NCBI RefSeq assembly: GCF_000283155.1
Contig: NW_004454281.1
Location: 2,681,104 to 2,745,103 of the forward strand
Length of the DNA stretch: 64,000 nt
Direction of reading: 5' to 3'
Origin: Ceratotherium simum simum
Taxonomy: Eukaryota; Chordata; Mammalia; Perissodactyla; Rhinocerotidae
This document shows positions 53,465-64,000 of the stretch, in pieces. A program made the position numbers and the translations under genes. The notes below the pieces were generated by a model. The model made no database searches, was not told where the DNA came from, and saw only the letters and a program-made list of their open reading frames with translations. Each line of letters begins with the position of its first letter. Position 1 is the first letter of the stretch.

Positions 53465-54327
53465 CCATTTTCACCATTTTTAAGTGTACAATTCAGTGGT
53501 ATTAAGTACCTTCACAATGTTGTGCAACCACCACTGCTATCTATTTTCCAAACTTTTTCATTACCCCAAATAGAAACTCTACCCCATTAAGCAATAACTC
53601 CCTAATCTCCCCTGCCCCAACCCCTGAAACCTCTAATCTACTCTCTGTCTCTATGAATTTGCCTATTCTAAATACTTCATATAAGTGGAATCATAAATAT
53701 TTGATCTTTCGTGTCTGGCTTATTTCACTTAGCATAATGTTTTAAAGGTTCATCTATGTTGTGGCATATATCAGAACTTCATTTCCTTTTATGGCTGAAT
53801 AATATTCCATTGTAGGTATATACACATTATGTTTATCCATTTATGGACAAACATGATAGACATTTGTGTTTTTTCCACATTTTGGCTATTGTGAACAATG
53901 CTGCTATGAACACTGAGTTTCTGTTATCAAGTCTTTCAAGCATATACCTAGGAGTGAATTGCTAGATGATATAGTAATTCTATCTTTCACTTTTTGAGGA
54001 CCCATCAAATTGTTTTCCACAGCAGCTGCACCATTTTATATTCCCACCAGTAATTCACGAGGGTTCCAATATCTCCCATACTTGCCAACTCTTCTTGTTT
54101 TCTGTCTGTTTGTTTTGTATTAATTATAGCCCTCCTAGTGAATGTGAAGTGGTATCTCATTGTGGGTTTGATTTGCATTTCCCTAATAACTAATGATGTT
54201 GAGCATCTTTTCATGTGCTTATTTGCCATTTGTGCATCTTCTTTGGAGAAATATCCGCTCAAGTCCTTTGCTCATTTTTTAATTGGGTTGTCTTTTTGTT
54301 GTCGAGTTGTGGGAGTTCTTTCTTTCT

Positions 54328-54590
54328 TTTTTTTTTTTTACTTTTTGAGGAAGATTGGCCCTGAGCTAACATCTGTTGCCAGTCTTCCTCTTTTTCTTTT
54401 ATTCCCCCTAAAGCCCCAGTACATAGTTGTATATCTTAGTTGTAGGTCCTTCTAGTTCTTCTGTGTGGGATGCTGCCTCAGCACGGCTTGATAAGCAGTG
54501 AGCAGGTCTGCACCCAGCATCCAAACCCACGAACCCCAGGCTGCTGAAGTGGAATGTGTGAACTTAACCACTGTGCCACCAGGCTGCCCC
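54328..54590 (-). repeat. Composite ERE SINE
   Basis: In reverse orientation it shows gattggccctgagctaacat, then the module aaagccccagtacatagttg, then the head end gccaccaggctgcccc. The duplication gagttctttcttt lies on both sides (54,313 and 54,592). Confidence 0.9.
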
Positions 54591-55456
54591 CGAGTTCTTT
54601 CTTTTTTTTGATTGAGGTATAATTGACGTACAACATTACATTAGTTTGAAGTGTACAGTGTAATGATTCAATATTTCTATATATTGCAAAATGATCACCA
54701 ATGATAAGTCTAGTTAACATTCATCACCATACATAGTTACAGAACTTTTTTTCTTGTGATGAGAACTTTTAAGATCTACCCTCTTAGCAACTTTTGAATA
54801 TACAATACAGTTTTATTAACTATAGTCACTATGCTGTACATTACATCCCCAGGACTTATTTATTCTATAACTGGAAGTTTGAACCTTTTTGATCACCTTC
54901 ACCCATTTTTCCCATCTCCCATCCCCCACCTCTGGCAACCACCAATCTGTTCTCTGTATCTAGGAGCTTGTTTTTTATTTTTAATTCCACATATAAGTGA
55001 GATCACTTGGTATTTGCCTTTCCCTGTCCGACTTATTTCACTTAGAATAATGACTTCAAGGTCAATCCATGTGGTAGGATATATCAAAATTTCATTTCTT
55101 TTTAAGACTGAATAATATTCCATTGTACGTGTATACCACATTTTGTTTATCCATTCATCTGTCGATGGACATCTGGGTTGCTTCCACCTCTTGGCTATTG
55201 TGAACAATGCTGCTATGAACATGAGTGTGCAAATATCTGTTCAAGTCTCTATTTTCAGTTCTTTTGGGTGTATACCCAGAAGTGGTATTGCTGGATCATA
55301 TAATATAGTAATTCTACTTTTAATCTTTTGAGGAACTGCCATACTTTTTTCACCAATAGCTGCACCATTTTACATTCCAACCAACAATGCACAAGAGTTC
55401 CAATTTCTCCACACCCTTGTCAACACTTGTTATTTTCCATTTGTTTTTATTTTTAA

Positions 55457-55669
55457 TGATTTTTTAAAACTTTTATTTATTTATTTTTTTCCCCCAAAGC
55501 CCCAGTAAATAGTTGTATGTCATAGTTGCATAGCCTTCTAGTTGCTGTATGTGGGACCTGGCCTCAGCATGGCCAGAGAAGCGGTGTGTCGGTGCGCGCC
55601 CGGGATCCAAACCCGGGTGGCCAGTAGCGGAGCGCGGGCACTTAACCGCTAAGCCACGGGGCCGGCCCT
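55457..55669 (-). repeat. ERE SINE, short type
   Basis: In reverse orientation the module aaagccccagtaaatagttg leads to the head aaccgctaagccacggggcc. A 15-bp duplication gtttttatttttaat lies at 55442-55456 and 55670-55684. Confidence 0.94.
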
Positions 55670-57087
55670 GTTTTTATTTTTAATAACAGCTATCCTAATG
55701 ACTGTGAGGTGATATCTCATCGTGGCTTTGATTTTTCATTTCCTTAATGATTAATGGTTAGTGATGTGCTTATTGGCCAGTTGTATATCTTCTTTGGAGA
55801 AATTTCTATTCAAGTCTTTTGCCTAGTTTTTAATTGGGTTGTTTGGTTTTTTGTTGTTCAGTTGTAGGCATTCTATATATATTCTGGATATTAATCCCTT
55901 ATCAGATTTATGACTTGCAAATATTTTCTCCCATTCTCTGGGTTGCCTTTTTACCTCTTGATAGTGTCCTTTGATGCACAAAAGGTTTTAATTCTGATGA
56001 AGTCCAATCTATCATTTTTTTCATTACCTATGCTTTCAGTGTCATATCCAAGAAATCATTACCAAATTCAAAGTCATGTAGCTTCTTCTCTATGTTTTTT
56101 TCTAAGAGTTTTATAGTTTTAACTCTTAAGTTTAAGTTACTGATCCATTTTGTGTTAATTTCTGTATACGGTGTAAGATAAGATCCAACTTCATTCTTTT
56201 GCATCTGCATATCCAGTTTTCCCAGTACCATTTGTTATAGAGATTTCCCTTTCCCCATTGAGTAGTCTTGGCACCCTTGTCAAACATCATTTGACCATAT
56301 ATGCAAGAGTATATTTCTGGGCTCTCTATTCAACTCCGTTGGTCTATAAGTCTGTCCATAAGCCGGTATATGTCTGTCTTTATGCCAGTATGTCTTTATG
56401 CTGTTTTGGTTACAGTAGCTTTGTAGTAAGTTTTAATATCAGGATGTGTGAATCCTCCAAATTTTTTCTTCTTTTTCAAGATTGTTTTGACTATTTGGAG
56501 TGTCTCGAGATTCTATATGAATTTTGGGATGAATTTATTTATTTTTGCAAGTAACATCATTGGGGTTTTGGTAGGGATTGCATTGAATCTGCAGGGCACT
56601 TTCAGTAGCACTAACGTCTTAATGATATTGTCTTCCAATCTGTGAACTGAGGATGTCTTTCCATTTATTTGTGTTTCCTTTAATTTCTTTCAGCAATGTA
56701 TCATAGTTTTCAGTATACAAATCTTTGGTCTTTCTGGTTAAGTTTATTGCTAAGTATTTTATTCTTTTTGATGCTATTATAAATGGAATTGTTTTCTTAA
56801 TTTCCTTTTTGGATTGTTCCTTGTTAGTGTATAAAAATGCAACTGATTTTTGTGTGTTGATTTCATATCCTGCAACTTTACTCAATTCATTTATTATTTT
56901 GGAGAATCTTTGGGGTCTTGTACATATAAGATCATGTCATGTGCAAGCAAAGATAATTTTACCTGTTCCTTTTCAATTTGGATGCCTTTTATTTCTGTTT
57001 CTTGCATAATTTCTCTAGCTAGAACTTCCAGTAGTATGTTGAATAGAAGTGTTGAAAGCACACATCTTTGTATTGTTCTTGATTTTA

Positions 57088-57321
57088 TTTATTTATTTAT
57101 TTATTGAGGAAGATCAGCCCTGAGCTAACATCTGCCAATCCTCCTCTTGTTGCTGAGGAAGACTGGCCCTGGGCTAACATCCATGCCCATCCTCCTCCAC
57201 TTTATGTGGGACGCCGCCACAGCATGGCCTGGCAAGTGGTGCAGCGGTGCGTGCCCGGGATCTGAACCCGGGCCGCCAGCAGCGGGGCACACACTTGACT
57301 GCAACGCCCCGGGCCAGCCCC
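57088..57321 (-). repeat. ERE SINE
   Basis: In reverse orientation it shows cagccctgagctaacatctg, then gaagactggccctgggctaa, then the head end cgccccgggccagcccc. A perfect 14-bp duplication tgttcttgatttta lies at 57074-57087 and 57322-57335. Confidence 0.96.
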
Positions 57322-57623
57322 TGTTCTTGATTTTAAAGAAAATGTTTTAGTCTGTCACCATTAAGTATGAGATTAGCTGTGGATTTTTAATATATGGCTT
57401 TTATTATGTTGAAGTAGTTTTCTTCTATTCATAGTTTGTTGAGTGTTTTTATCATGGGGGGTATTGGATGCTGTCAAATGCCTTTTCTATGTCAATCGAG
57501 ATAATCCTGTAGTTTTTTTTTCTCTCATTGTATTAATGTGATTTATTACATTGATTTTCTTCTGTTAAACCACCCTTCCATTGCAGGTATAAATCCCACT
57601 CGATCATGGTTAATAATCCTTTA

Positions 57624-57822
57624 GATTTTATTTATTTATTTTCCCCCCCAAAGCCCCAGTAGATAGTTGTATGTCATAGCTGCACATCCTTCTAGCTGCT
57701 GTGTGTGGGACGTGGCCTCAGCATGGCCAGAGAAGCGGTGCGTCAGTGCACGCCCGGGATCCAAACCTGGGCCGCCAGCAGTGGATCGCGCGCACTTAAC
57801 CGCTAAGCCACGGGGCTGGCCC
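57624..57822 (-). repeat. ERE SINE, short type
   Basis: In reverse orientation the module aaagccccagtagatagttg leads to the head gctaagccacggggctggcc. A perfect 12-bp duplication aataatccttta lies at 57612-57623 and 57823-57834. Confidence 0.96.
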
Positions 57823-59208
57823 AATAATCCTTTAAAATGCTGTTGGATTTGATTTACTAGTATCCCATTGAGGACTTTTGCCTGTATATCCATAAGGAAT
57901 ATTGGTCTGTCATTTTCTTTTCTTGTGATATCTTTATCTGGCTTTGGTATCAGAGTAATGCTGGCCTCATAGGATGAATTAGGAAGTGTTCCTCCCTCTT
58001 CAATTTTTTTAAAGAGTTTGAGAAATACTGGTGTTAACTCTCTTTTAAATGTTTGGTAGAATTCACTGGTGAAGCCATCTTGTTCAGGAGTTTTCTTTAT
58101 TGGTAGGTTTTGATCACTGATTCAATCTCTTTATGTGTTATAGGTTTGTTGAAATCTTCTATTTCTTCTTGAATCGGTTTAGTTAACTAGCGTCTGTCAA
58201 GGAATTCGTCCATTTCTTCTAGGTTTTGTAATTTGTTGCTATACAATTGTTTATAGTATTCTCTTATAATTCTTTTTATTTCTTTAAGGTTGGTAGTAAT
58301 GCCCCTCATTTCTTTTTTGATTTTATTTGTGTCTTCCCTCTTTTTTTATTTGTCAGTGTAGCTAAAGGTTTGTCAGTTTTGTTGATTTTTTTTCAAAGAA
58401 CGAACTTTTGGTTTCATTGATTTTCTCTGTTTTTTTAATTCTCTATATCATTTATCCTCACTCTAATTGTTATTATTTACACACTTCTCCTAGCTTTGGG
58501 TTTACTTTGCTCTTCCTTTTATAATTCTTTAAGTTTTCCAGGTATGCTGTTGATTTGAGATCCGTCTTCTTTTTTAATACAGACATTTATAGCTATAAAT
58601 TTCCCCTCTGAGCACTATTTGCACTGTATCCATTAAGTTTGGGTATGTTGTGTTTTCGTTTTCATTTATCTCAAGGTATTTGCTAATTTTCCTTGTGATT
58701 TCTTCTTTGATCCATTGGTTGTTTAAGAGTATGTTACTTAATTTCCACATATTTGTGAGTTTTCCAGTTTTCCTTCTGTTAGTCATTTTGTTTCATTCCA
58801 TTGTGATTGGAAAAGATGTTCTGAATTACTTCAATCTTTTAAAATTTATTAAGACTTGTTTTATGGCCTGACATATGATCTATGCAGAAGAATGTTCCAT
58901 GAGCACTTGAGAATAATGTGTATTCTGCTGTTGTTGTGTGTTCTGTTTATGTCAGATCTAATTGGTTTATAGCATTGTTCAAGTTCTCTATTTCCCTATT
59001 GTTTTTCAGTCTGGTTGTTCTATCCGTTATTGAATGTGAGTATTGAAGTCTCCAACTATTATTGTAGTACTGTCTATTTCTCCTTTCAATTCTGTCAATT
59101 TTTGCTTCATATGTTTTGTGACTCCTTAGTTAGGTACATATATATTTATTATAAATGTTATACATTCTTGATTTGTTTAACCTTTTATCAATATATAATG
59201 CCCTTGCC

Positions 59209-59496
59209 AGGCCAGTCCCATGGCTTAGCGGTTAAGTGCGCATGCTCCGCTACTGGCGGCCCAGGTTCGGATCCCGGGCGTGCACCAACACACCGCTTCT
59301 CCAGCCATGCTGAGGCCGCATCCCACATACAGCAACTAGTAGGATGTGCAACTATGACATACAACTATCTACTGGGGCTTTGGGGGAAACAAAAAAGAGG
59401 AGGATTGGCAATAGATGTTAGCTCAGAGCCGGTCTTCCTCAACAAAAAGAGGAGGATTAGCATGGATGTTAGCTCAGGGCTGATCTTCCTCAAAAA

Positions 59497-59526
<30 letters not shown>
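59209..59526 (+). repeat. Composite ERE SINE with (TAAA)n tail
   Basis: The head aggccagtcccatggcttag leads to the module tactggggctttggggg, then two gatgttagctcag modules and a (taaa)n microsatellite at about 59,494-59,527. The duplication aatgcccttgcc/aatgcccatgcc has one mismatch. Confidence 0.95.
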
Positions 59527-59527
<1 letters not shown>

Positions 59528-60722
59528 ATGCCCATGCCTCTTGTAACCTTTTTTGATTGAAAGTCTATTTTGTCTGACAATAATATAGCTACCCCAGCTC
59601 TTTTGTTTACTATTTGCATAAAGTACTTTTTTCCATCCTTTTACTTTCAATCTCTTTGTGTCTTTAATGTGAATCTCTTGTAGATTTCATAAAGGTAGGT
59701 CCTTTTTTCAATCCATTCTAACAATCTTTGTCTTTTAATAGGAGAGTTTAATTCATTTACAGTTAATGTGATTAGTAGTAAAGATTTTATTTTTTAATTT
59801 TCTATTTATCCATTTTAGACAGTATTTATTTCTTATTCTGGCAGTGAGGAATTAGCTCTCTTGCACCACTCTAACCCTCATTTTTTCTCCCCTTAGCCTC
59901 ACAATATACTTTTCTACAGTTTATAGTTAAGTCAATAGTTAGTGTTCACATTATTGACCAACTAAATAAACATTGTTCACTTACGCTATAAACTACTATT
60001 ACATTTTCTTTCTCTCACAAGTTGGTTTTACATAGAGTTAATAACTGTTTCTTTTTTCAATTGTTTAGTTTTCTAAGTACCTAGAGCTTTTTTCTTCCAA
60101 ATATTCCAAACACACAGCAATAATTTTTCCAAATGTTCAACCCATAACTGATGAGTTCCATCTTTTCCCTGGAGACCTCTATCCCATAGACCTCTGACTT
60201 TCTGCTCCAGTGGGGACTGGTTGCTCACTAAGTCTGGTATAAAAATGTTGCCCTGGAATTGCCAGTCAAGAAGGATTTATTTTTGCCATTTAGCTATTTG
60301 TTTTCTGTGTCTTATATGCTTTTTGTTCCTCAGTCCCCTCATTTCTGCCTCTTCTTTTTTAAATTTAGTGTATTTTTTTTTGTAGTGTACCATTTTAATT
60401 CCCTTCTTCTTTCTCTTTCTGTATATTTTTAAGTTATTTTCTTGGGAATTATAATTAACATCTTAAACTTATAACAATTATAAAATAATTATAATAACAA
60501 ATTACAATAACAATTAAAAACAATTATAAAATAAAATAGTTTGAATTATACCAACTTATTTTCAGTTGTATATTATATTACATCTCCAACCCTCCTCCTC
60601 TATATTTTTGCACAGATTACTATTTATACATGTATGCCCATTAACATAGATGTATAGTTTATTGCTTTATGCATTTACCTTTTAAACATATAAGAAAAGA
60701 GAGAAGTTAACAAGTCAAACCA

Positions 60723-60903
60723 GGGGCCGGCCCCGTGGCTTGGCAGTTGAGTGCGTGCGCTCCGCTGCTGGCGGCCCAGGTTCGCATCCTGGGCGTGCAC
60801 CGACACACCACGTCTCCAGCCATGCTGGGGCCGCATCCCGCATGCAGCGGCTGGAGGGATGTGCAGCTGTGACATGCAACTATCTACTGGGGCTATGGGG
60901 GAA

Positions 60904-60934
<31 letters not shown>

Positions 60935-60955
60935 AATTATTAACAAAAATAATAT
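60723..60955 (+). repeat. ERE SINE, short type, (TAAA)n tail
   Basis: The head ggggccggccccgtggcttg leads to gcggcccaggttcgcatcct and tactggggctatgggg, then (taaa)n at about 60,902-60,935. The duplication gtcaaacca lies on both sides. Confidence 0.94.
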
Positions 60956-62716
60956 GTCAAACCAAAAGTAAGATAATGTTGGCTTTTATATTTACCTGTG
61001 AAATTACCTTTACCAATGTTCTTTAATTTTTTCTTATGTCTTCAAGTAACTATCTAATGTCCTTTCATTTCAGGCTGAAGGACTCCCTTTACCATGTCTT
61101 GTAGGGTAGATCTACTGGTAATGAACTCCATAAGCTTTTGTTCACCTGGAAATATCTTAATTTTGCCTTCATTCTTTAACGAAAATTTTCCTGGATATAG
61201 AATTCTTAGTTGACAGTTTTTTTCTTTTTGGGCTTTAAAACTGTCATCCCACTGCCTTCTGGCCTCCATGATTTCTGATGAGAAATCAGCTATTAATTTT
61301 ATTTAGAATCTCTTGTACATAATGAGTCATTTCTCTCTTGCTGCATTCAAAAAAATTTTTTTGTCTTTGAGTTTCCACAACCTGAATATAATTTGTCTCA
61401 GTGTGGATCTCTCCAAATTTATCCTGCTTGGAATTTGTTGAGCTTCTTGGATGTACATATTCATGTCTTTCACCAGATTTGGGAACTTTTCAGCCATTAT
61501 TCCAGAATTAAATTTTCTGCCCCTTTGATCTCTTCTCCTCCTTGGATTCCTATAATGCATATGTTGGTATGCTTGATGATATTCTACAAGTATTTGGACC
61601 TGTTTATTTTTCTTCATTCTTTTTTCCTACTGTTCCTCAGACTAGATAATTTCAAATGTCTTATCTTCATGTTCACTGATCCTTTCTTCTGCCTGCTCAA
61701 ATCTGTTCTTGAATCATTGCACTTTTCAGTTCTAGAATTTCTGTTTGGATCCTTTGTATAATTCTTATATTTTCGTTGATATTACCATTTTGTTCAGACA
61801 TCATTTTCCTGATTTCCTTTAGTTCTTTTCCATGCTTTCCTTTAACTCATTGAACATATTTAAGACAATTGATTTAACATCTTTGACTTATAATTCCAAT
61901 GTCTGTGCTTTCTTGGGGATGATTTCTGTCAAATTATTTTTTTCCTGTAAATGGGCCATTTTCCTGTTTCTTTGTATGTTTTGTAATTTTTTGTTCAGAA
62001 CTGGACATTCTGAATATTGTGTTGTGGTAGCACTGGAGATCTAATTTCCCACGCTTTAGAGATTTCTAGTTTTGGGTTGTTGATGGCTGGAGCCATCCTT
62101 TTGTGACTATTCCAAACTATTTTCGCAAAATGTGTATTCCTTGTTGTGTGTGTTCACTGAAGTTTCTCTTCTATTATTTCTAAGGACAGCTAGTGATCCG
62201 ATGAAATTTCCTTAATTGTCTGGCTCCCAAGAGAGGAAGAATAAATAGGTCCTATCTCTTTAAATCCTCTCATGGTTGGGAAGCTGTTTCAGCCTGTGAG
62301 GGCTGAAATGATGGCCAACCTCTATGCTGGCCTCTCAGTGATCAAAAGCAGCAATTAGCAATCAGAACCTACAACCTCAATTTTTGGAGGACAATGTCTT
62401 TGTTGCTCACCCTGGGTCCAAAAGGCCATGCCAGGAATATAGGCTGCAATCCCTACAGCTACCTGCCACCAGGATCGGGGATAGGGATGACATCAGTTTA
62501 GGGATGACATCAGTTTATCCGGGATAGGGAAAACTGAAATTGACTGAAATTCACCAGCCTCTTCATCAAGCCCTACCCTTACTCTGCAAGTAACTCTAGA
62601 CTCCAGAGTTCCAAAATAGTTGTTTCAGGTAGTGTCTGCCAGTTCAATTGTTGTTTCTGTAGATAGATGGATTCCTAAAGCTCCCTACTCTGCTATCTTC
62701 CCTGATGTCACCTCTT

Positions 62717-63600
62717 GCCAATTGATTTTTGACAAAGCTGCAAAGGCAATTTAATGCAGCAAGGACAGTGTTGTCAACAATTGATATTGGAACAATTGGA
62801 CCTCCACAGGCAAAAAAATGAACCTCAATCTAAGCCTCACACTGTATGCAAAAATGAATTCAAAATGGATCATAGGTCTAAATGTAAAATGTAAAACTAT
62901 AAAACTTACAGAAGAAAACATGGGAGATACCACTATATACCTATTAGAATAGCCAAAATAAAAAATATTGACAATACTCTGTGCTGGCAAGGATGTAAAG
63001 TAACTAGAACTCTCATATATTGTTGGTGGGAATGTAAAATGTAGTCACTCTGGAAAACAATTTGGCAGTTTCTTATAAAGTTATATATACACTTACTATA
63101 TGACCAAGCAATCCCCCTCCTGGGTATTTCCTTTAGGGAAATGAAAACTTATATTCACACAAAAACCTATACACAAATGTTTATAGTAGCTCTATTCATA
63201 ATCACCCAAAACTGGGGGAAAAAAACAAACGTCCTTCAACTGGTGAACAGGTAAACAAATTGTGGTACATCCATACAATGGAATGGAATACTAGCCAGCA
63301 ATAAAAATGAACAACCTATTGATACATGCAATAACTTAGGTGAATTTCAAAGACATTATGCTGAGTGAAAGAAGCCAGTTGGAAAAGGTTACATACTTTA
63401 TGATTGTCAGGGGTTAGGGAAGGGGCAGAGTGTGACTATAAAGGGACAGCACAAGGGAGTTTTTCAGGGGTGATGGAAGTGTTCTATAGCTTTATTGAGG
63501 TGGTAGGTACACAAATCTATACAAGTGTTAAAACTCATAGCACTGTACATTTAAAAAGTCATTTTTACTGTACATTAATTTAAAAATAAAGAAAAGTTAA
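62717..63600 (+). repeat. L1 copy A, 3' part (ORF2 end and 3' UTR)
   Basis: The stretch gccaattgatttttgacaaa resumes exactly where copy A stopped at 53,118. It continues through aaaatggatcataggtctaa, the antisense equivalent of tgtggtacatccatacaatg and gagtgaaagaagccag, then ends with cactgtacatttaaaaagtc and aataaagaaaag. Confidence 0.8.
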
Positions 63601-64000
63601 AAGAGTTCACTAATCACACAAAACAAAACAAAAACTCACGGTCATGAACAAGGAAGTGTTACAGACTGAAGACTAAAAAGGCACGACAACTGAATGCAAC
63701 TTATGATCCTGGATTGAATCCTGGACCAGAAAAATAAGAGCCACGTGCAGCAGTCAGTGAAATTTTAATAGAGTCTGGATTGGATGGCAGTGTTGTATTA
63801 GCACTGAGTTCCTGATCCTGATGATTGTACTGTGGCTATGTAGGAGACTTCTTGTTTTGGGAAATACACACCAGGGTATTTAGAAATGATGGAACTCTAA
63901 CTTTCCCTCAAATGGTTCAGAAAAAGAATTATAATAATTTTATATATCTCTCTCTTATATCTCTTTGTATATGAATATATACATATATTACTATATGCAT
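63600..64000 (+). repeat. L1 3' UTR fragment, runs off the window
   Basis: The stretch aaaggcacgacaactgaatg, then caacttatgatcctggattg, then ttgtactgtggctatgtagg and ctcaaatggttcagaaaaag is a common L1M 3' UTR pattern. It ends in a TA-rich tract at the window edge. Confidence 0.6.

Larger units (their letters stand above)
53119..54600 (-). repeat. Antisense L1 3' part (copy B), two SINEs inserted
   Basis: The stretch catgtaacataaaatttgcc begins the 3' end. After the SINE it continues with aagtgtacaattcagtggta, tgaataatattccattgtag and ttctttggagaaatatccgc. It breaks at gggagttctttc near 54,325. A short repeat of the terminal sequence (taacataaaattt..) occurs twice, at about 53,137 and 53,197. 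Confidence 0.75.
54600..62712 (-). repeat. Near full-length antisense L1 (copy C or B+C), inactive
   Basis: The 3' UTR begins gattgaggtataattgacgt at about 54,609. ORF2 follows in reverse to about 60,900 (for example 56,885-56,619 translates to an L1 ORF2 stretch with [15 protein letters not shown]). ORF1 C-terminal domain pieces lie at 61,617-61,054 (MAEKFPNLVKDMNMYIQEAQ; ILYPGKFSLKNEGKIKIF). The 5' UTR ends at 62,712, reading ggtgacatcagggaagatag on the minus strand, the usual L1 5' terminus. The RT FADD site near 56,930-56,955 is destroyed and stops break the frames. Four SINEs and one further SINE interrupt it. Confidence 0.8.

Noticed and set aside
59015..59503. 162-codon open frame
   Set aside because: It translates antisense L1 and an ERE SINE head; not a gene.
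36941..64000. Search for MAPK1 exons, expected as the next gene from human synteny
   Set aside because: No kinase motif or exon-like block was found; the region is repeats and unassigned intergenic DNA, so MAPK1 probably lies beyond the window.

Overview
This is a 64 kb piece of a mammalian nuclear genome, very probably from a perissodactyl (horse, ass, zebra, rhinoceros or tapir). Two multi-exon vertebrate genes with canonical GT-AG introns are present. The window also carries at least sixteen copies of a tRNA-derived SINE whose head reads like ggccggcc..ggttaagtg, the hallmark of the perissodactyl ERE family. Many copies have clean target-site duplications. I cannot separate horse from rhinoceros or tapir by eye.

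Layout. (1) 1-5,575: the last five coding exons of TOP3B (DNA topoisomerase III beta), plus strand, stop codon at 5,486-5,488 and an ATTAAA poly(A) signal at 5,545. (2) 5,576-10,280: intergenic spacer holding ERE, MIR and MLT1-like repeats. (3) 10,281-36,940: the complete PPM1F gene (PP2C-family phosphatase, POPX2/CaMKP), plus strand. It has a CpG-island promoter with a non-coding first exon, seven coding exons (17,185-33,162; 441 residues) and a long 3' UTR ending at AATAAA 36,918-36,923. (4) 36,940-64,000: gene-free DNA. It is GC-rich to about 38.6 kb and then becomes increasingly AT-rich and LINE-dominated. From 47 kb on it is a stack of old L1 copies nested in each other and peppered with ERE SINEs plus one solo LTR. 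In human the neighbour beyond PPM1F is MAPK1; no MAPK1 exon is visible here.

The two genes are tandem and head-to-tail, separated by about 4.8 kb, matching the human chromosome 22q11.2 order. They are not known to work in one pathway: TOP3B is a DNA/RNA topoisomerase of the TDRD3 complex, and PPM1F dephosphorylates CaM kinases and PAK. No prokaryotic operon, CRISPR array, toxin system or new gene system was found. The more interesting points are an upstream ORF overlapping the PPM1F start, two convergent CTCF-like sites around the 5' half of PPM1F, a large AT-rich tandem repeat just before a TOP3B splice acceptor, a perfect three-unit heat-shock element in the PPM1F 3' UTR, a readable L1-in-L1 insertion with its target duplication, and composite ERE SINEs.
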